Shown in pieces: positions 1 to 8,766 of a stretch of 64,000 bases of DNA. Under the pieces are notes generated by a model that saw nothing but the letters and a program-made list of their open reading frames with translations, did no database searches and had not been told where the DNA came from. The number at the start of each line of letters is the position of its first letter. Position 1 is the stretch's first letter. Source of the DNA: Bacteroidota bacterium. Lineage in GTDB: Bacteria > Bacteroidota > Bacteroidia > Flavobacteriales_D > Crocinitomicaceae. The stretch covers positions 1-64,000 of the forward strand of contig SBGX01000034.1 in NCBI GenBank assembly GCA_006226425.1, written 5' to 3'. A program made the translations under genes and the position numbers.

Positions 1-30
1 AAGCCCTTTCAATTGAAAGGGCTTTTTTAT
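1..30 (+). terminator. Intrinsic terminator at the left edge
   Basis: A perfect inverted repeat (AAGCCCTTTC, AATT centre, GAAAGGGCTT) is followed by a T run on the + strand. It would end a + strand gene lying left of the window. It lies 17 bases beyond the stop of the minus-strand protease and could also serve that gene, but the T run is better placed for + transcription. Confidence 0.75.
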
Positions 31-46
31 TGGAGGTCAAATCTGC

Positions 47-2527
47 TTAGTGATTTTTGTCATAGTTAATGCTGTGAATTCCCTCTTCACAAATGATCAT
101 GACGCGGTACAAACCATTTGGTTGAGAACTGATATCGAATTCTGTGGTACCCCTTTTCGAAATAGGCTTTTCGTCGATCAAAATTCCCTGATAGTTTCGA
201 ATTTGAATACGATCCTGCTCGCTTGATTTTGATTCGGTATGAACCTGTAATTTACCATCTCCTGGGTTTGGAGAAATGGAAGCAATTACTCCACATGGAT
301 TTTCTTCATTTCCCTTAATGGAATTCAGCAAAGGAGGTGTTCCTGAAGTATAACTTACACTTGGGTCAAATTTCCCAGGAATACAACATGCCGCAGTGTA
401 TACGATCAAACCTTTACAAGTATTTCTGAATTCTACCGGATAATAGGTCTCGCTAATAATTGTGGCTCCACTTTTAACGACTCTTTTGTAGACGTAGACT
501 CCAAGTCCCGGACGGTCGCTATAATTGATACAGATAGCGGTATTTGTTTCGCCTGAAAGTGCTACATAGTTATTACAGAATCCACTCGTATTCACGTACC
601 ATTGGTAGGTGTTGGTTGTATTGTTTTTGGTTGGACTGGTAGGTCCTATTCTTTGACAAGTTCCCACACAAATGATGCGAGGAGTTCCGGAAATACCATT
701 TTCTGTAAGAATGTAGTCCCCAGAACTGTTTGTACAACCTGATGAATGTGTACGAACGACATGGTATGTTCCAGCAGTACTTGGTGTATATGTTGTTGCA
801 GTGGCCCCACTAATAGCTACTCCATTGAGATACCACTGATAGGTGAATCCGCTTGTCGCATCCGTCGAAAACTCGTTCGTGTTACAATCGTAATCAATGT
901 TCAACGTGAAGTTTTGAGCGGCCAGAACGGCTGCATGAGCATCCAATAAACCATATCCGGTTTCATCGTTATATGTTCCGTTTGGCTTTCCAGCAGTACT
1001 CGTGTACGTATAGTTTGAAAGCTTTTTGGTGGTGCTTTCAATAATGTTTGTTACTTCTTGATTTGTCAGACAGGGATTCGCAGAAAGGATCAAACCAGCT
1101 ACGGCAGATACGTGCGGTGCTGAGATTGAAGTACCTGTTGCGTTTATTTTTCCTGATCCATATGGATAGGCACTGATCCCATCAGTTGCCGTTGTTTTTA
1201 CATTGTCGCCAGGTGCCACAACGCTAACTCCGGTCCCCAGGTAGGCTGAATTTGTCCATCTGTCACCAGAACTCTTGATTGCACCAACGGCAATCACATG
1301 ATTCAAGTTGGCAGGCCAATCAACGGGCGCTCCTCCACTATTTCCAGCGCTGGCAACTACGATACAACCCAGTCCGTTTCTTCCATTTTCCGAAACGTTT
1401 TCAAAAGCATCAGAAAGCACCTGAACATTTAGGCCGAACCCCCAGGAAGCATTGATCACGGATGCGCCCTGGTTGAGTCCAATCTCGATAATAGCTATTT
1501 CCATTCTATTCACCCAGTCGGAAGGCGGACAATTCCAGGTTGAGCCTCCTTGAGTGAAATCCATACTGACGTACATTAAAGGACAATCAGGGGCAACTCC
1601 ATCTGAGCCATAGGAATTGGCATGAGCTCCACCAATAATTCCAGATACCTGAGTCGCATGATTTCTTCCCTTGTAATTGTTAAATGGAGTACAAGCGTAA
1701 ATATCCTGATGTGGTGAAGAACTCGTTACTACATCGTAGCTAAAAGCGGTGCGGTTTGGTAAATCGGTATGACCTGAATCAAAACCCTCATCAATCACTG
1801 CGATGGAAACAGAAGAGCTTCCTTTGGTAATTGCCCAGGCCTCGCAAGCATTGATGTCAACATCTGTGGTTTGCGAAAGAGCCCACTGATCAGTTGGACA
1901 TAAAGTTCGTGGCACTTCAGTAAAGCTATATATTTGGACATAGTTGAAATACTTGTTTTCATGCAATAGGTTTGCTAATTCCAAGCTATTTCCACTCGAA
2001 TTTTTGTTCGCTGCAACAGTATACCATAATGGTTGGTATTTATGTTGTCCAATGATTTGAAAGTTTTCTTTGGCGGCAATCTTGTTTAGTTTATCAACAT
2101 TTCCGGCATTCTTCAATTTAATATGAAACAATTCAGAATATGCGATGATATTTTCTGGGTTTCCATCGGTATACAACGGCATGTGGTAGTTAATAAATGG
2201 AAACTGGTCAAGGTCCAAATCCTTCAATTTTTCGGATTGAATGATCGCATAACTTTCGTCTACTTCACTTTTTTCCTTTGCCCGAAGAATCAAATCCTTC
2301 TTTCTAAAAAAGCTTACTTCCAGATCTTCGATCTTCAATAAATCAATTAGTTCTGATTCCGAATGGACTTTGGTTAAGCTAACATAGCGTTGAGTGGGCA
2401 ACACGGTCAGGTTTTCCTTTTTTCCGTTTTTCCACCGGTAAGGTGTTTCCTGAGCTATTCCACATGATATCCCAATAGTAGTAAAAGTGATAGCAAGTAG
2501 CAGCGCAGTTCTTTTCATTTTTTTCAT
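47..2527 (-). CDS. Subtilisin-like (S8) serine protease with T9SS sorting domain
   Basis: This is an exported serine protease of the subtilase family. Residues 1-25 form a signal peptide. The catalytic triad is visible as D246 (VIDEG), H290 (GRNHATQVSG) and S467 (GTSISAPH), with the oxyanion Asn at N406 (SAGNSGG). An N-terminal region of about 200 residues precedes the peptidase domain and resembles a propeptide. After the peptidase domain there is an Ig-like segment near residues 545-600 (YQWYLNG, TYTPSTAGTYHV). The last 75 residues (ISPNPGDGK, NGLYRVMI) are a type A T9SS sorting domain, so the product is expected on the cell surface or secreted. The gene stands alone. A second ATG three codons in is an equally possible start. 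Substrate is unknown. Confidence 0.93.
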   Translation of the reverse strand: MKKMKRTALLLAITFTTIGISCGIAQETPYRWKNGKKENLTVLPTQRYVSLTKVHSESELIDLLKIEDLEVSFFRKKDLILRAKEKSEVDESYAIIQSEKLKDLDLDQFPFINYHMPLYTDGNPENIIAYSELFHIKLKNAGNVDKLNKIAAKENFQIIGQHKYQPLWYTVAANKNSSGNSLELANLLHENKYFNYVQIYSFTEVPRTLCPTDQWALSQTTDVDINACEAWAITKGSSSVSIAVIDEGFDSGHTDLPNRTAFSYDVVTSSSPHQDIYACTPFNNYKGRNHATQVSGIIGGAHANSYGSDGVAPDCPLMYVSMDFTQGGSTWNCPPSDWVNRMEIAIIEIGLNQGASVINASWGFGLNVQVLSDAFENVSENGRNGLGCIVVASAGNSGGAPVDWPANLNHVIAVGAIKSSGDRWTNSAYLGTGVSVVAPGDNVKTTATDGISAYPYGSGKINATGTSISAPHVSAVAGLILSANPCLTNQEVTNIIESTTKKLSNYTYTSTAGKPNGTYNDETGYGLLDAHAAVLAAQNFTLNIDYDCNTNEFSTDATSGFTYQWYLNGVAISGATATTYTPSTAGTYHVVRTHSSGCTNSSGDYILTENGISGTPRIICVGTCQRIGPTSPTKNNTTNTYQWYVNTSGFCNNYVALSGETNTAICINYSDRPGLGVYVYKRVVKSGATIISETYYPVEFRNTCKGLIVYTAACCIPGKFDPSVSYTSGTPPLLNSIKGNEENPCGVIASISPNPGDGKLQVHTESKSSEQDRIQIRNYQGILIDEKPISKRGTTEFDISSQPNGLYRVMIICEEGIHSINYDKNH

Positions 2528-2643
2528 TGCACTTCAATTTTTGTTTGGTGCAATATTCTCTATAATAAGTGGCTTTTAAAAAGGGAAATAAGCCAGTGGT
2601 ATCGATTTTTGTGTTAGTGGCAAAATGAATGATTTTAGCTAAA

Positions 2644-3369
2644 TTATGTGTTCATTAATCGATTTAGCAGTTCATCCTTTTTATATCTTGAAACAAGAAT
2701 CTGATCTCCATTCTTCATGTGCAGCGTTAAATCTCGATCAAAGCGCTCCACTTGTTCCATGTTAATTAAAAATGATTTATGACATCGGGCAAAAATCTGA
2801 TCAGGTAGTACGCTTTCGTATTCTTTTAAGGTCTTGCTGACAACGATTTCCCGATTGCCTTCCAACTTGAATGTAGTATAATTTCCGTCAGCTTTTAGGT
2901 AGAGTATTTCATCCAGATTTACGAAGTCGATTCGATTACTTTGGCTGAGAGCGATGCGTTTTTTTGAATTACTCAAATTGTAAAGCAGCGAGTCTATTTG
3001 TTCCTGTTTATTTAAACCTGTTTCAATTTTGCTCACGGCCGATTTTAGTTCTTCAATGTCTATCGGTTTTAAAAGGTAATCCACCGCAGATAGCCTAAGT
3101 GCCGGGAGGACGTAATCGTTATAGGCAGTCACAAAAATCACTTTATAATCAATAGGTGATTGTTCTTTGATGAGTTGGATCCCGGATTTTTGAGGCATTT
3201 CGATATCCAAAAAAACGACATCAGGTTTTTTGCTTCGAATAAGTTCTTTTGCCTCAAATGCATCTTTTGCAAGTCCCACAATGTTTACCTGTGGGCAGAA
3301 ATTCTCAAGCAAACCCTGCAGGATTTCCCGGGAAGCGGACTCGTCATCCACCAATATGGCCTTGATCAT
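2644..3369 (-). CDS. LytTR-family response regulator
   Basis: This is a two-component response regulator of 241 aa. An N-terminal receiver domain (about 1-120) carries the acidic pocket VDDE and the phospho-acceptor D55 (VVFLDIEMP). A LytTR DNA-binding domain follows (about 140-238; RCHKSFLIN and the final VSRYKK motif). Its start overlaps the 3' end of the upstream sensor kinase by 26 bases, so the two are translationally coupled. It probably receives phosphate from that kinase. Targets cannot be read from the sequence. Confidence 0.94.
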   Translation of the reverse strand: MIKAILVDDESASREILQGLLENFCPQVNIVGLAKDAFEAKELIRSKKPDVVFLDIEMPQKSGIQLIKEQSPIDYKVIFVTAYNDYVLPALRLSAVDYLLKPIDIEELKSAVSKIETGLNKQEQIDSLLYNLSNSKKRIALSQSNRIDFVNLDEILYLKADGNYTTFKLEGNREIVVSKTLKEYESVLPDQIFARCHKSFLINMEQVERFDRDLTLHMKNGDQILVSRYKKDELLNRLMNT

Positions 3370-6211
3370 ATTTTTTAGTATTATAGTTTATCGGTATTTG
3401 AATATTTACCTGCGTTCCAACAGCCTTGTCCTGATCATAAAGGTCCTCAATCGCAATCGAAAAGTTGTTCTTGCCGAGGTCGTTCATCAACTTTATGCGA
3501 CGGGCATTTATTCTGGTGCCAAAAGAAACATGCTCTCTGTTTTCATTAATTTTCATGGATGCCTTCCTTCCAATACCATTGTCGGTAATGATGCATTTCA
3601 TGATGTCGTTATCTAAAAAAATCCGAATGGAGATCAAGCCTTTTTCCTTTTTGTGTAAGAAGCCATGTTTGATGGCATTTTCGACGTAGGGTTGAAGGAT
3701 CATACTAGGGATGGAAAAATTGGCTTCCCTGACTTCGTCCGAGATAGAAATCTGGTATTCGAACTGCTGTTCAAAACGCAGTCTTTCCAGTTCCAAATAG
3801 TTTTCAATCAATTTAATTTCCTCGTCCAATGAAACCTTATCAGCTTCTGAGTTCTTTAAAATACTTCTGATTAAAACTGCAAATTTGTTTAAGTACTGAT
3901 AAGCTTCATATTTTTCTTTTTTCAGTACTAAGTTCTGGATGGATGTGAGCGCATTAAAAATAAAGTGTGGGTTCATCTGAGCGCTCAAGGCTCTTTTTTC
4001 CAGTTTTTTTAGTTCCAACTGTAGCTTGTTTTCATTTCTGATTCGATTCAAACTTCGCGAGAAAATGAAATAAATAGTTCCGAGCACGGCGACTAGTGTA
4101 GCTGCAATAAACCACCATTTGAGCCAAAATGGTCTGGCTACATTAAAATGAAGGAGGTGGGCTTTACTTTGATTATTGTCCAGATCATAGGCGATAACTT
4201 CCAGGTGATATTCGCCACTTTCCAGACCTAAGAAATGAATCTTTCGTTCATTCGTGTGAATCCAGGAACTTCTTTTATTGAGGCGGTATTTATAGGTGAT
4301 GTTCTCTTTGGCTTGAGGGTAGATGCAAAGTAATTCAAGTTCCAACTGGTTATTGCTGTAAGGCATGGTGAAAGTTTCGTCATGACTTTGACTTTTTCCA
4401 TTGACCAGAATGTTTGTGAACTGCAGGTTTAAACGGTGCTTTTTTCTCCGAGATCGATTGTACATCACATTCAAGCCTCTGTTTGAGGCAAAATACACCT
4501 TGTCTTTAGTAGTGTAGATGTCAAAAATACTGTTGGATGAAAGTCCATCCAGTTTATCATACTTTCGAGTGGTGTATTTCAAGGGAGAGAGGCTCTGAAT
4601 TTGAAGATGTAAGGCTCCCTTTCTGGTGGCCAACCAAATGCTGGAATCATTTTCCACGTGAATTTTCGAAACATAAGTTTTAAGCAGTCCATCGGGGTCC
4701 ATGATACTTTTCCATTTGTACGGTTGTCCTATCAGCAAACCTTGATCTGGAGTGGCCCAAAGGACTGTTCCATTCGGAGTTTTATTCCAACAGTACAAAC
4801 TTTTACTGGCTGTGGTGGGATAAAATTTCCAGGTTTTTAAGTCTAGTTTTTCAATGTCCAGCTTTGTAGCAATATACAATGTGTCTCCAACTTGAAGCAA
4901 CCTTCTCGAGATGATTTTGCTTGGACTCTCTATTCGGGCAATTCTTTCTAGTGTTTTAGCATCGTAAACGAAAAGGACTCCGTGTGAGGCGGTGGAGAAG
5001 ATGACAGAATCTCCGACGGGAAGGAATTCACGGCCTTCTCCAAGATTTCGTATACGGCCTTGTGAATCAATGATTCGTCCTTCGTTATCGGACAAGTAAA
5101 TGGAGTTGCCAATAAGCTCAAGTTGTTTGATCTCCTTAACTTCCAGTCCAAGGTCAATTTTCTCAAGTGTCTGGTTCCTCACTCGAAATAATTCGTATTG
5201 ATCGGTTGCAAAATAAATATCGTCTCCAAATCCCTCTACTTTATCAATTCCAATTTCTCTAAATTTGGGAATAAATTGTTTGATGTTCCTGTTTCGTACA
5301 TAGTAGACCCCGTCCCCCAAAGAACTCACCCACATCCCCCCATGTCGATCTACCATTACGGAGGTAGCTGAACCGAATTCGTTGAGATTTTCCAAAAGTG
5401 TTTGACATGTGAGGTCTTTATACCTTTTTATACCGGCGCGTCCAAAAGACAGGTAGAGCTCTCCTGATTTAGGGTCTTCATACATGTCCACAATTGGGTC
5501 GTCATAGAGGATTTTACGGTAGCTTTTGAATCGATTTTCACTAATATACAGTTCATTTTTCTTGGAAAATAGCATCGCGTCTCCATGTCTCAGAAATTGG
5601 TTGATGCCTCCAATTTCCAGCCGTTTTCCGCAAAGTTTCAGAAACGGATCATTTTCCTTGAGAGACTGTACGTTGTCTGAGTTCAAGTTCGAAACGAAGT
5701 CTCTCAAAAAAGAACCTTGAAAGAGCTCTATTTTGTTCGTGTCGACCTGATCGTGATCATTCAAATGAATTTTTAAATATTTATTCGGGTGAGAAGAAAC
5801 AATAATGGCCCCATCTGATTCTTCTGAATAGGAAACAATGTGGGAGATAGGGTATTTGTCAGGGATCTGTGCTTCATAAAATTTCCCGTTAGAGTAGAAG
5901 CATGGAATTCCATTATGAGTTCGAAGCCAGATTCTCCCTTTGGAATCCTCAAAAAAACCAAAAATGGTTGCGTCAGAGATGCCATCGGCCAGGTGATAAG
6001 GATGAAATTGATAGCCGTCGTATTTCATGACCCCAATTCCAGAGGCAATCCATACGTAGCCTTTGGAATCTTCAAATACTTTGAAAATTGAATTGCTGAT
6101 TAATTCGTTTTCGCTGTGAAAATGGACGGCATTATAGGCCTGTGCTCTTCCTTTGAAAGAGTTGGTGAACAATAACACCAATAGGAGAATGGAAAAGCCT
6201 GTTTGACGCAT
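3344..6211 (-). CDS. Beta-propeller sensor histidine kinase (LytS-type kinase core)
   Basis: This is a membrane sensor kinase of 955 aa. It has a signal peptide, a long periplasmic region of two-component-regulator propeller repeats (for example ENELISNSIFKVFEDSKGYVWIA near the N-terminus; LSSNSIFDIY later), and a Y_Y_Y-type Ig domain before a single membrane segment (FWLKWWFIAATLVAVLGTIY). The cytoplasmic part is a His_kinase domain with H749 in QMNPHFIFN, followed by an HATPase domain (N-box PYVENAIKHGF). It is co-transcribed with the LytTR regulator. Such pairs in Bacteroidota respond to extracellular ligands; none can be assigned here. Confidence 0.94.
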   Translation of the reverse strand: MRQTGFSILLLVLLFTNSFKGRAQAYNAVHFHSENELISNSIFKVFEDSKGYVWIASGIGVMKYDGYQFHPYHLADGISDATIFGFFEDSKGRIWLRTHNGIPCFYSNGKFYEAQIPDKYPISHIVSYSEESDGAIIVSSHPNKYLKIHLNDHDQVDTNKIELFQGSFLRDFVSNLNSDNVQSLKENDPFLKLCGKRLEIGGINQFLRHGDAMLFSKKNELYISENRFKSYRKILYDDPIVDMYEDPKSGELYLSFGRAGIKRYKDLTCQTLLENLNEFGSATSVMVDRHGGMWVSSLGDGVYYVRNRNIKQFIPKFREIGIDKVEGFGDDIYFATDQYELFRVRNQTLEKIDLGLEVKEIKQLELIGNSIYLSDNEGRIIDSQGRIRNLGEGREFLPVGDSVIFSTASHGVLFVYDAKTLERIARIESPSKIISRRLLQVGDTLYIATKLDIEKLDLKTWKFYPTTASKSLYCWNKTPNGTVLWATPDQGLLIGQPYKWKSIMDPDGLLKTYVSKIHVENDSSIWLATRKGALHLQIQSLSPLKYTTRKYDKLDGLSSNSIFDIYTTKDKVYFASNRGLNVMYNRSRRKKHRLNLQFTNILVNGKSQSHDETFTMPYSNNQLELELLCIYPQAKENITYKYRLNKRSSWIHTNERKIHFLGLESGEYHLEVIAYDLDNNQSKAHLLHFNVARPFWLKWWFIAATLVAVLGTIYFIFSRSLNRIRNENKLQLELKKLEKRALSAQMNPHFIFNALTSIQNLVLKKEKYEAYQYLNKFAVLIRSILKNSEADKVSLDEEIKLIENYLELERLRFEQQFEYQISISDEVREANFSIPSMILQPYVENAIKHGFLHKKEKGLISIRIFLDNDIMKCIITDNGIGRKASMKINENREHVSFGTRINARRIKLMNDLGKNNFSIAIEDLYDQDKAVGTQVNIQIPINYNTKKYDQGHIGG

Positions 6212-6483
6212 TTATACAACTAAACGGTTCTAAAGTAGTTAAAAAATAGCGCGAGGCCGGACTCCTGGTGGATAGACTTTGTCAATGGTAGGGAAAATTT
6301 GGCAAATGGACTTTTTGCAGCTATAATTAGTTGGAATGGTAGAAGGATTGACATAAATGTTCTGGAACGTGAAATTTGTGATTAAAAATTTGAAAAATTA
6401 CACATTTATGTATAACTTAATATTCAGTATAGACAAATAAGTTAGCACCTGCCTCGTTCAAATACTTTTACTTCGTAACCGCT
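6212..6483. promoter_or_regulatory. Divergent intergenic region between sensor kinase and XRE regulator
   Basis: This AT-rich stretch of 272 bases lies between the divergent starts at 6211 and 6484 and must hold promoters for both. No clear TAnnTTTG box with a partner TTTG element, hairpin or small ORF was found, so only its position supports a regulatory role. Confidence 0.4.
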
Positions 6484-6720
6484 ATGGAACGCTCCGAAAA
6501 AGAACTCTTTTTAAGACAACTCGGTGAACACATCTCATCCACGCGCAAGATGAGGGGGGTGAGTTCTGCCGAACTGGCTCGAAAGACCTATTCGGACACT
6601 TCCTTGATCTCGCGTATTGAAAAAGGACGTACCAATCCAACCATCACCACCCTAAAAATGATTTGTGACGCCTTGGAAATCTCTTTCGAAGATCTCTTTC
6701 ATGGTTTCAGGTATCATTGA
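6484..6720 (+). CDS. Small XRE-family helix-turn-helix regulator
   Basis: This 78-aa protein is almost only a Cro/C1-type HTH domain. Motifs SSAELARKTYSDTSLISRIEKGRTNPTI (in part) and the tail TLKMICDALEISFEDLF are typical. It has no ligand-binding domain. It converges with the cytosine deaminase gene, with stops one base apart (6720/6722). It is the only free-standing one-component DNA-binding regulator recognised next to the nucleobase catabolic genes, but a regulatory link to them is inference. Confidence 0.9.
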   Translation: MERSEKELFLRQLGEHISSTRKMRGVSSAELARKTYSDTSLISRIEKGRTNPTITTLKMICDALEISFEDLFHGFRYH

Positions 6721-6721
6721 T

Positions 6722-7153
6722 TTATTCCCCGATGTCTTCGTTCCATAGTTCCGGTCTGGTTTCAATGAACTCTGACATCATGCTGATGCATTCGGGATTG
6801 TTTAGATCAATTACTTCAACGCCATGACTTTCCATAAATTCCCTGGCCCCTGGAAAGTTCTTTGATTCTCCAACGATTACCTTTGGTATTTTGAACTGTA
6901 CGATCGTACCGGCACACATATAGCAGGGCATGAGTGTTGAGTAAATCACAGTATCCCGGTAGGAGCCGATCCTTCCCGCATTATTCAGACAGTCCATTTC
7001 TCCATGTAAGATCGGATTCTTTTCCTGAACTCGCTTATTTCTACCGGAAGCGACTAGTTTTCCTTGTTTGACCAGCACAGAGCCGATCGGAATTCCACCT
7101 TCTTCCATCCCTTTTCTGGCTTCTTCGATGGCCAGACGCATGAATTCATCCAT
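6722..7153 (-). CDS. Cytosine deaminase, yeast FCY1 type (CDA fold)
   Basis: This 143-aa Zn-dependent deaminase is predicted to convert cytosine to uracil. The zinc site is H50-G-E52 with C77 and C80 (PCYMC). The whole protein aligns by eye with yeast Fcy1: the HGE...CL stretch, the VVGE-like VIVGESKNF, and especially the C-terminus (ERPQDWFEDIGE in Fcy1, TRPELWNEDIGE here). It is not related to the amidohydrolase-type bacterial CodA. Its product would feed the reductive uracil pathway encoded at 8767-18750. A related guanine or other nucleobase deaminase activity is less likely but cannot be excluded. Confidence 0.85.
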   Translation of the reverse strand: MDEFMRLAIEEARKGMEEGGIPIGSVLVKQGKLVASGRNKRVQEKNPILHGEMDCLNNAGRIGSYRDTVIYSTLMPCYMCAGTIVQFKIPKVIVGESKNFPGAREFMESHGVEVIDLNNPECISMMSEFIETRPELWNEDIGE

Positions 7154-7201
7154 AGCAGTGTTTTTCTGAAAAATACGAAATTATATCAATGCACTGATTA
7201 G

Positions 7202-7834
7202 CTATACTTTTTCAAGCAAGAGGTATATGTCTTTGGGCCAGGAGATCTCCGGATTATCAACTTGCAGTTCTTCAAGAAGAGAAAAACCGGATTGCTTCAA
7301 AATGTCCAACAATTCCGCCTTGGAATAATAGTAACTGTTCAGTTTTCGATCCGGGTTTTCCGAAGATACCTGTTCGATCCAGGCGCTTTGTTCGTGGATC
7401 ATCGTGCTGATGAAAAGCAGTCCCTTTTGGGACAGTTGTCGTTGCACTTTATCCAGTAGCTCGATTGCCTCTTCTGGTTTCAGATAAGGCAGGAGGAAGG
7501 AGATTAAAATGACGCTCCATTCTGATGTTGTCATTTCATACTCAAGGACATTTCGGCATTCGAATGCTGCTTCGGGCACATTTTTTTTGGCCAGTTCGAT
7601 CATTTCAGGGGCAAAATCTATTCCGAGGAGTTGTAAGTCTCTTCGTTGATCTAGAAGATAGCGCGCCAAATTTCCAGGGCCACAGGCCAAATCCAAAATC
7701 CGCGCATTTTGAGGAGCTTGTTTTAAAAGTTGATCCAGGATGGAACTGAAAGCGGAAAGATTCCCAAACTTTTCCAGGTATCGATCAGCCGAATGATTGA
7801 AAACCTGAAGTACTTTGTTGCGATCTAGAGACAT
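7202..7834 (-). CDS. Class I SAM-dependent methyltransferase
   Basis: This is a Rossmann-fold methyltransferase of about 210 aa. Motif I is ARILDLACGPGNLARYLL, followed by the acidic GIDFAPEMIELAKKN strand and WSVILISFLLPYL. I chose the ATG at 7834 (MSLDRNKV) because a start at 7879 would put 34 bases inside the upstream sulfurtransferase gene and add a non-conserved extension. With the chosen start the genes are 11 bases apart. The substrate is unknown. Confidence 0.88.
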   Translation of the reverse strand: MSLDRNKVLQVFNHSADRYLEKFGNLSAFSSILDQLLKQAPQNARILDLACGPGNLARYLLDQRRDLQLLGIDFAPEMIELAKKNVPEAAFECRNVLEYEMTTSEWSVILISFLLPYLKPEEAIELLDKVQRQLSQKGLLFISTMIHEQSAWIEQVSSENPDRKLNSYYYSKAELLDILKQSGFSLLEELQVDNPEISWPKDIYLLLEKV

Positions 7835-7845
7835 AGTAAATTTTG

Positions 7846-8667
7846 CTAGTTTTCCAAAAGTCCCTGTCGGGTGGCCCACTCAGTCCATGAACCATCGTAA
7901 ACAGCGAAAACTCTTTGAAAGGCCAATTCATAGGCTAAGAGGACAATGCATGCTGTCAGTCCTGAACCACAACTAAATGCAAGTGGTTTTTCATGTTTTA
8001 GTTTACTCTCAAATAGCTGCCTAAGTTCTTCAACCGACTTGTATTTTCCCTCCCTGAGGACGTCGTTGTACGGGATATTTACTGATCCTGGAATACATCC
8101 ACTTTTGAGTTGCGGACGAGGTTCTTTTTCAATTCCTTTGAAACGACCTTCCGATCGCGCGTCGATCAAGGTGAATTCTTGAGTACTTGTGTTGCGTACT
8201 ACCTCCTCATACGTTTTGACAAACTGCATTTGTGCTTTCGCTGTAAAATCTCCAGTTTCATATTCTTTCTTTTGAACGTTTTCGATTGGATTTCCCCGAC
8301 TGACCCATTCAGGGAGGCCTCCATCCAGCACATAGACTTCCCGGTGTCCCATGATACGGAACATCCACCAAACTCGTGGACTGGAATAAATTCCATGTTG
8401 ATCGTATACAACCAGACAGGAGTCTTGTGAGATTCCAAGTTTTCTACTGGAGTGTTGAAAGCGTTCGTTGGAGGGAAAACTGAGTGGAAATTCACCGCTT
8501 GGATCACTGAATTTGCTTTTAAGATCGAAAAAACGGGCACCAGGAATACATTTTCCCTGAAAAGCGGCTTGTTCTCCTCCGACCTTTGCCGGAAGACTTG
8601 CATCGAGGATGATCAGATTTTTGTCATGTTGATGCTCAATCAGCCAATCGACGGATACAATTCCCAT
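7846..8667 (-). CDS. sseA: Thiosulfate/3-mercaptopyruvate sulfurtransferase
   Basis: This 273-aa protein has two rhodanese domains in tandem, the normal layout of 3-mercaptopyruvate sulfurtransferases. The N-terminal domain is inactive (structural signature GARFFDL). The C-terminal domain carries the active Cys C233 in CGSGLTA, which matches the CG(S/T)GVTA loop of mercaptopyruvate-type enzymes rather than the CRKGVT loop of thiosulfate-type enzymes. It is cytoplasmic (no signal peptide). It forms a two-gene unit with the downstream methyltransferase. Confidence 0.92.
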   Translation of the reverse strand: MGIVSVDWLIEHQHDKNLIILDASLPAKVGGEQAAFQGKCIPGARFFDLKSKFSDPSGEFPLSFPSNERFQHSSRKLGISQDSCLVVYDQHGIYSSPRVWWMFRIMGHREVYVLDGGLPEWVSRGNPIENVQKKEYETGDFTAKAQMQFVKTYEEVVRNTSTQEFTLIDARSEGRFKGIEKEPRPQLKSGCIPGSVNIPYNDVLREGKYKSVEELRQLFESKLKHEKPLAFSCGSGLTACIVLLAYELAFQRVFAVYDGSWTEWATRQGLLEN

Positions 8668-8729
8668 AGAGTTCAGATAAGGGTTAAACGCTCAAATTTA
8701 TCGCTTTCTACAAAATGGAATGAAGAAAA

Positions 8730-8760
8730 TAAAAAAGCCATTAGTTCATCACTAATGGCT
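8730..8760 (-). terminator. Intrinsic terminator of the pyrimidine operon
   Basis: A perfect 10-bp stem AGCCATTAGT / ACTAATGGCT (8736-8745 and 8751-8760) with a 5-base loop is followed, read on the minus strand, by a T run (complement of the A tract at 8730-8736). It begins six bases past the preA stop and closes the operon. Confidence 0.92.
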
Positions 8761-8766
8761 TTCGGA

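Noticed and set aside
7835-7879. Longer N-terminus for the methyltransferase
   Set aside because: It would overlap the upstream sulfurtransferase by 34 bases and adds residues (MGHPTGTFGKLAKFT) without family character.
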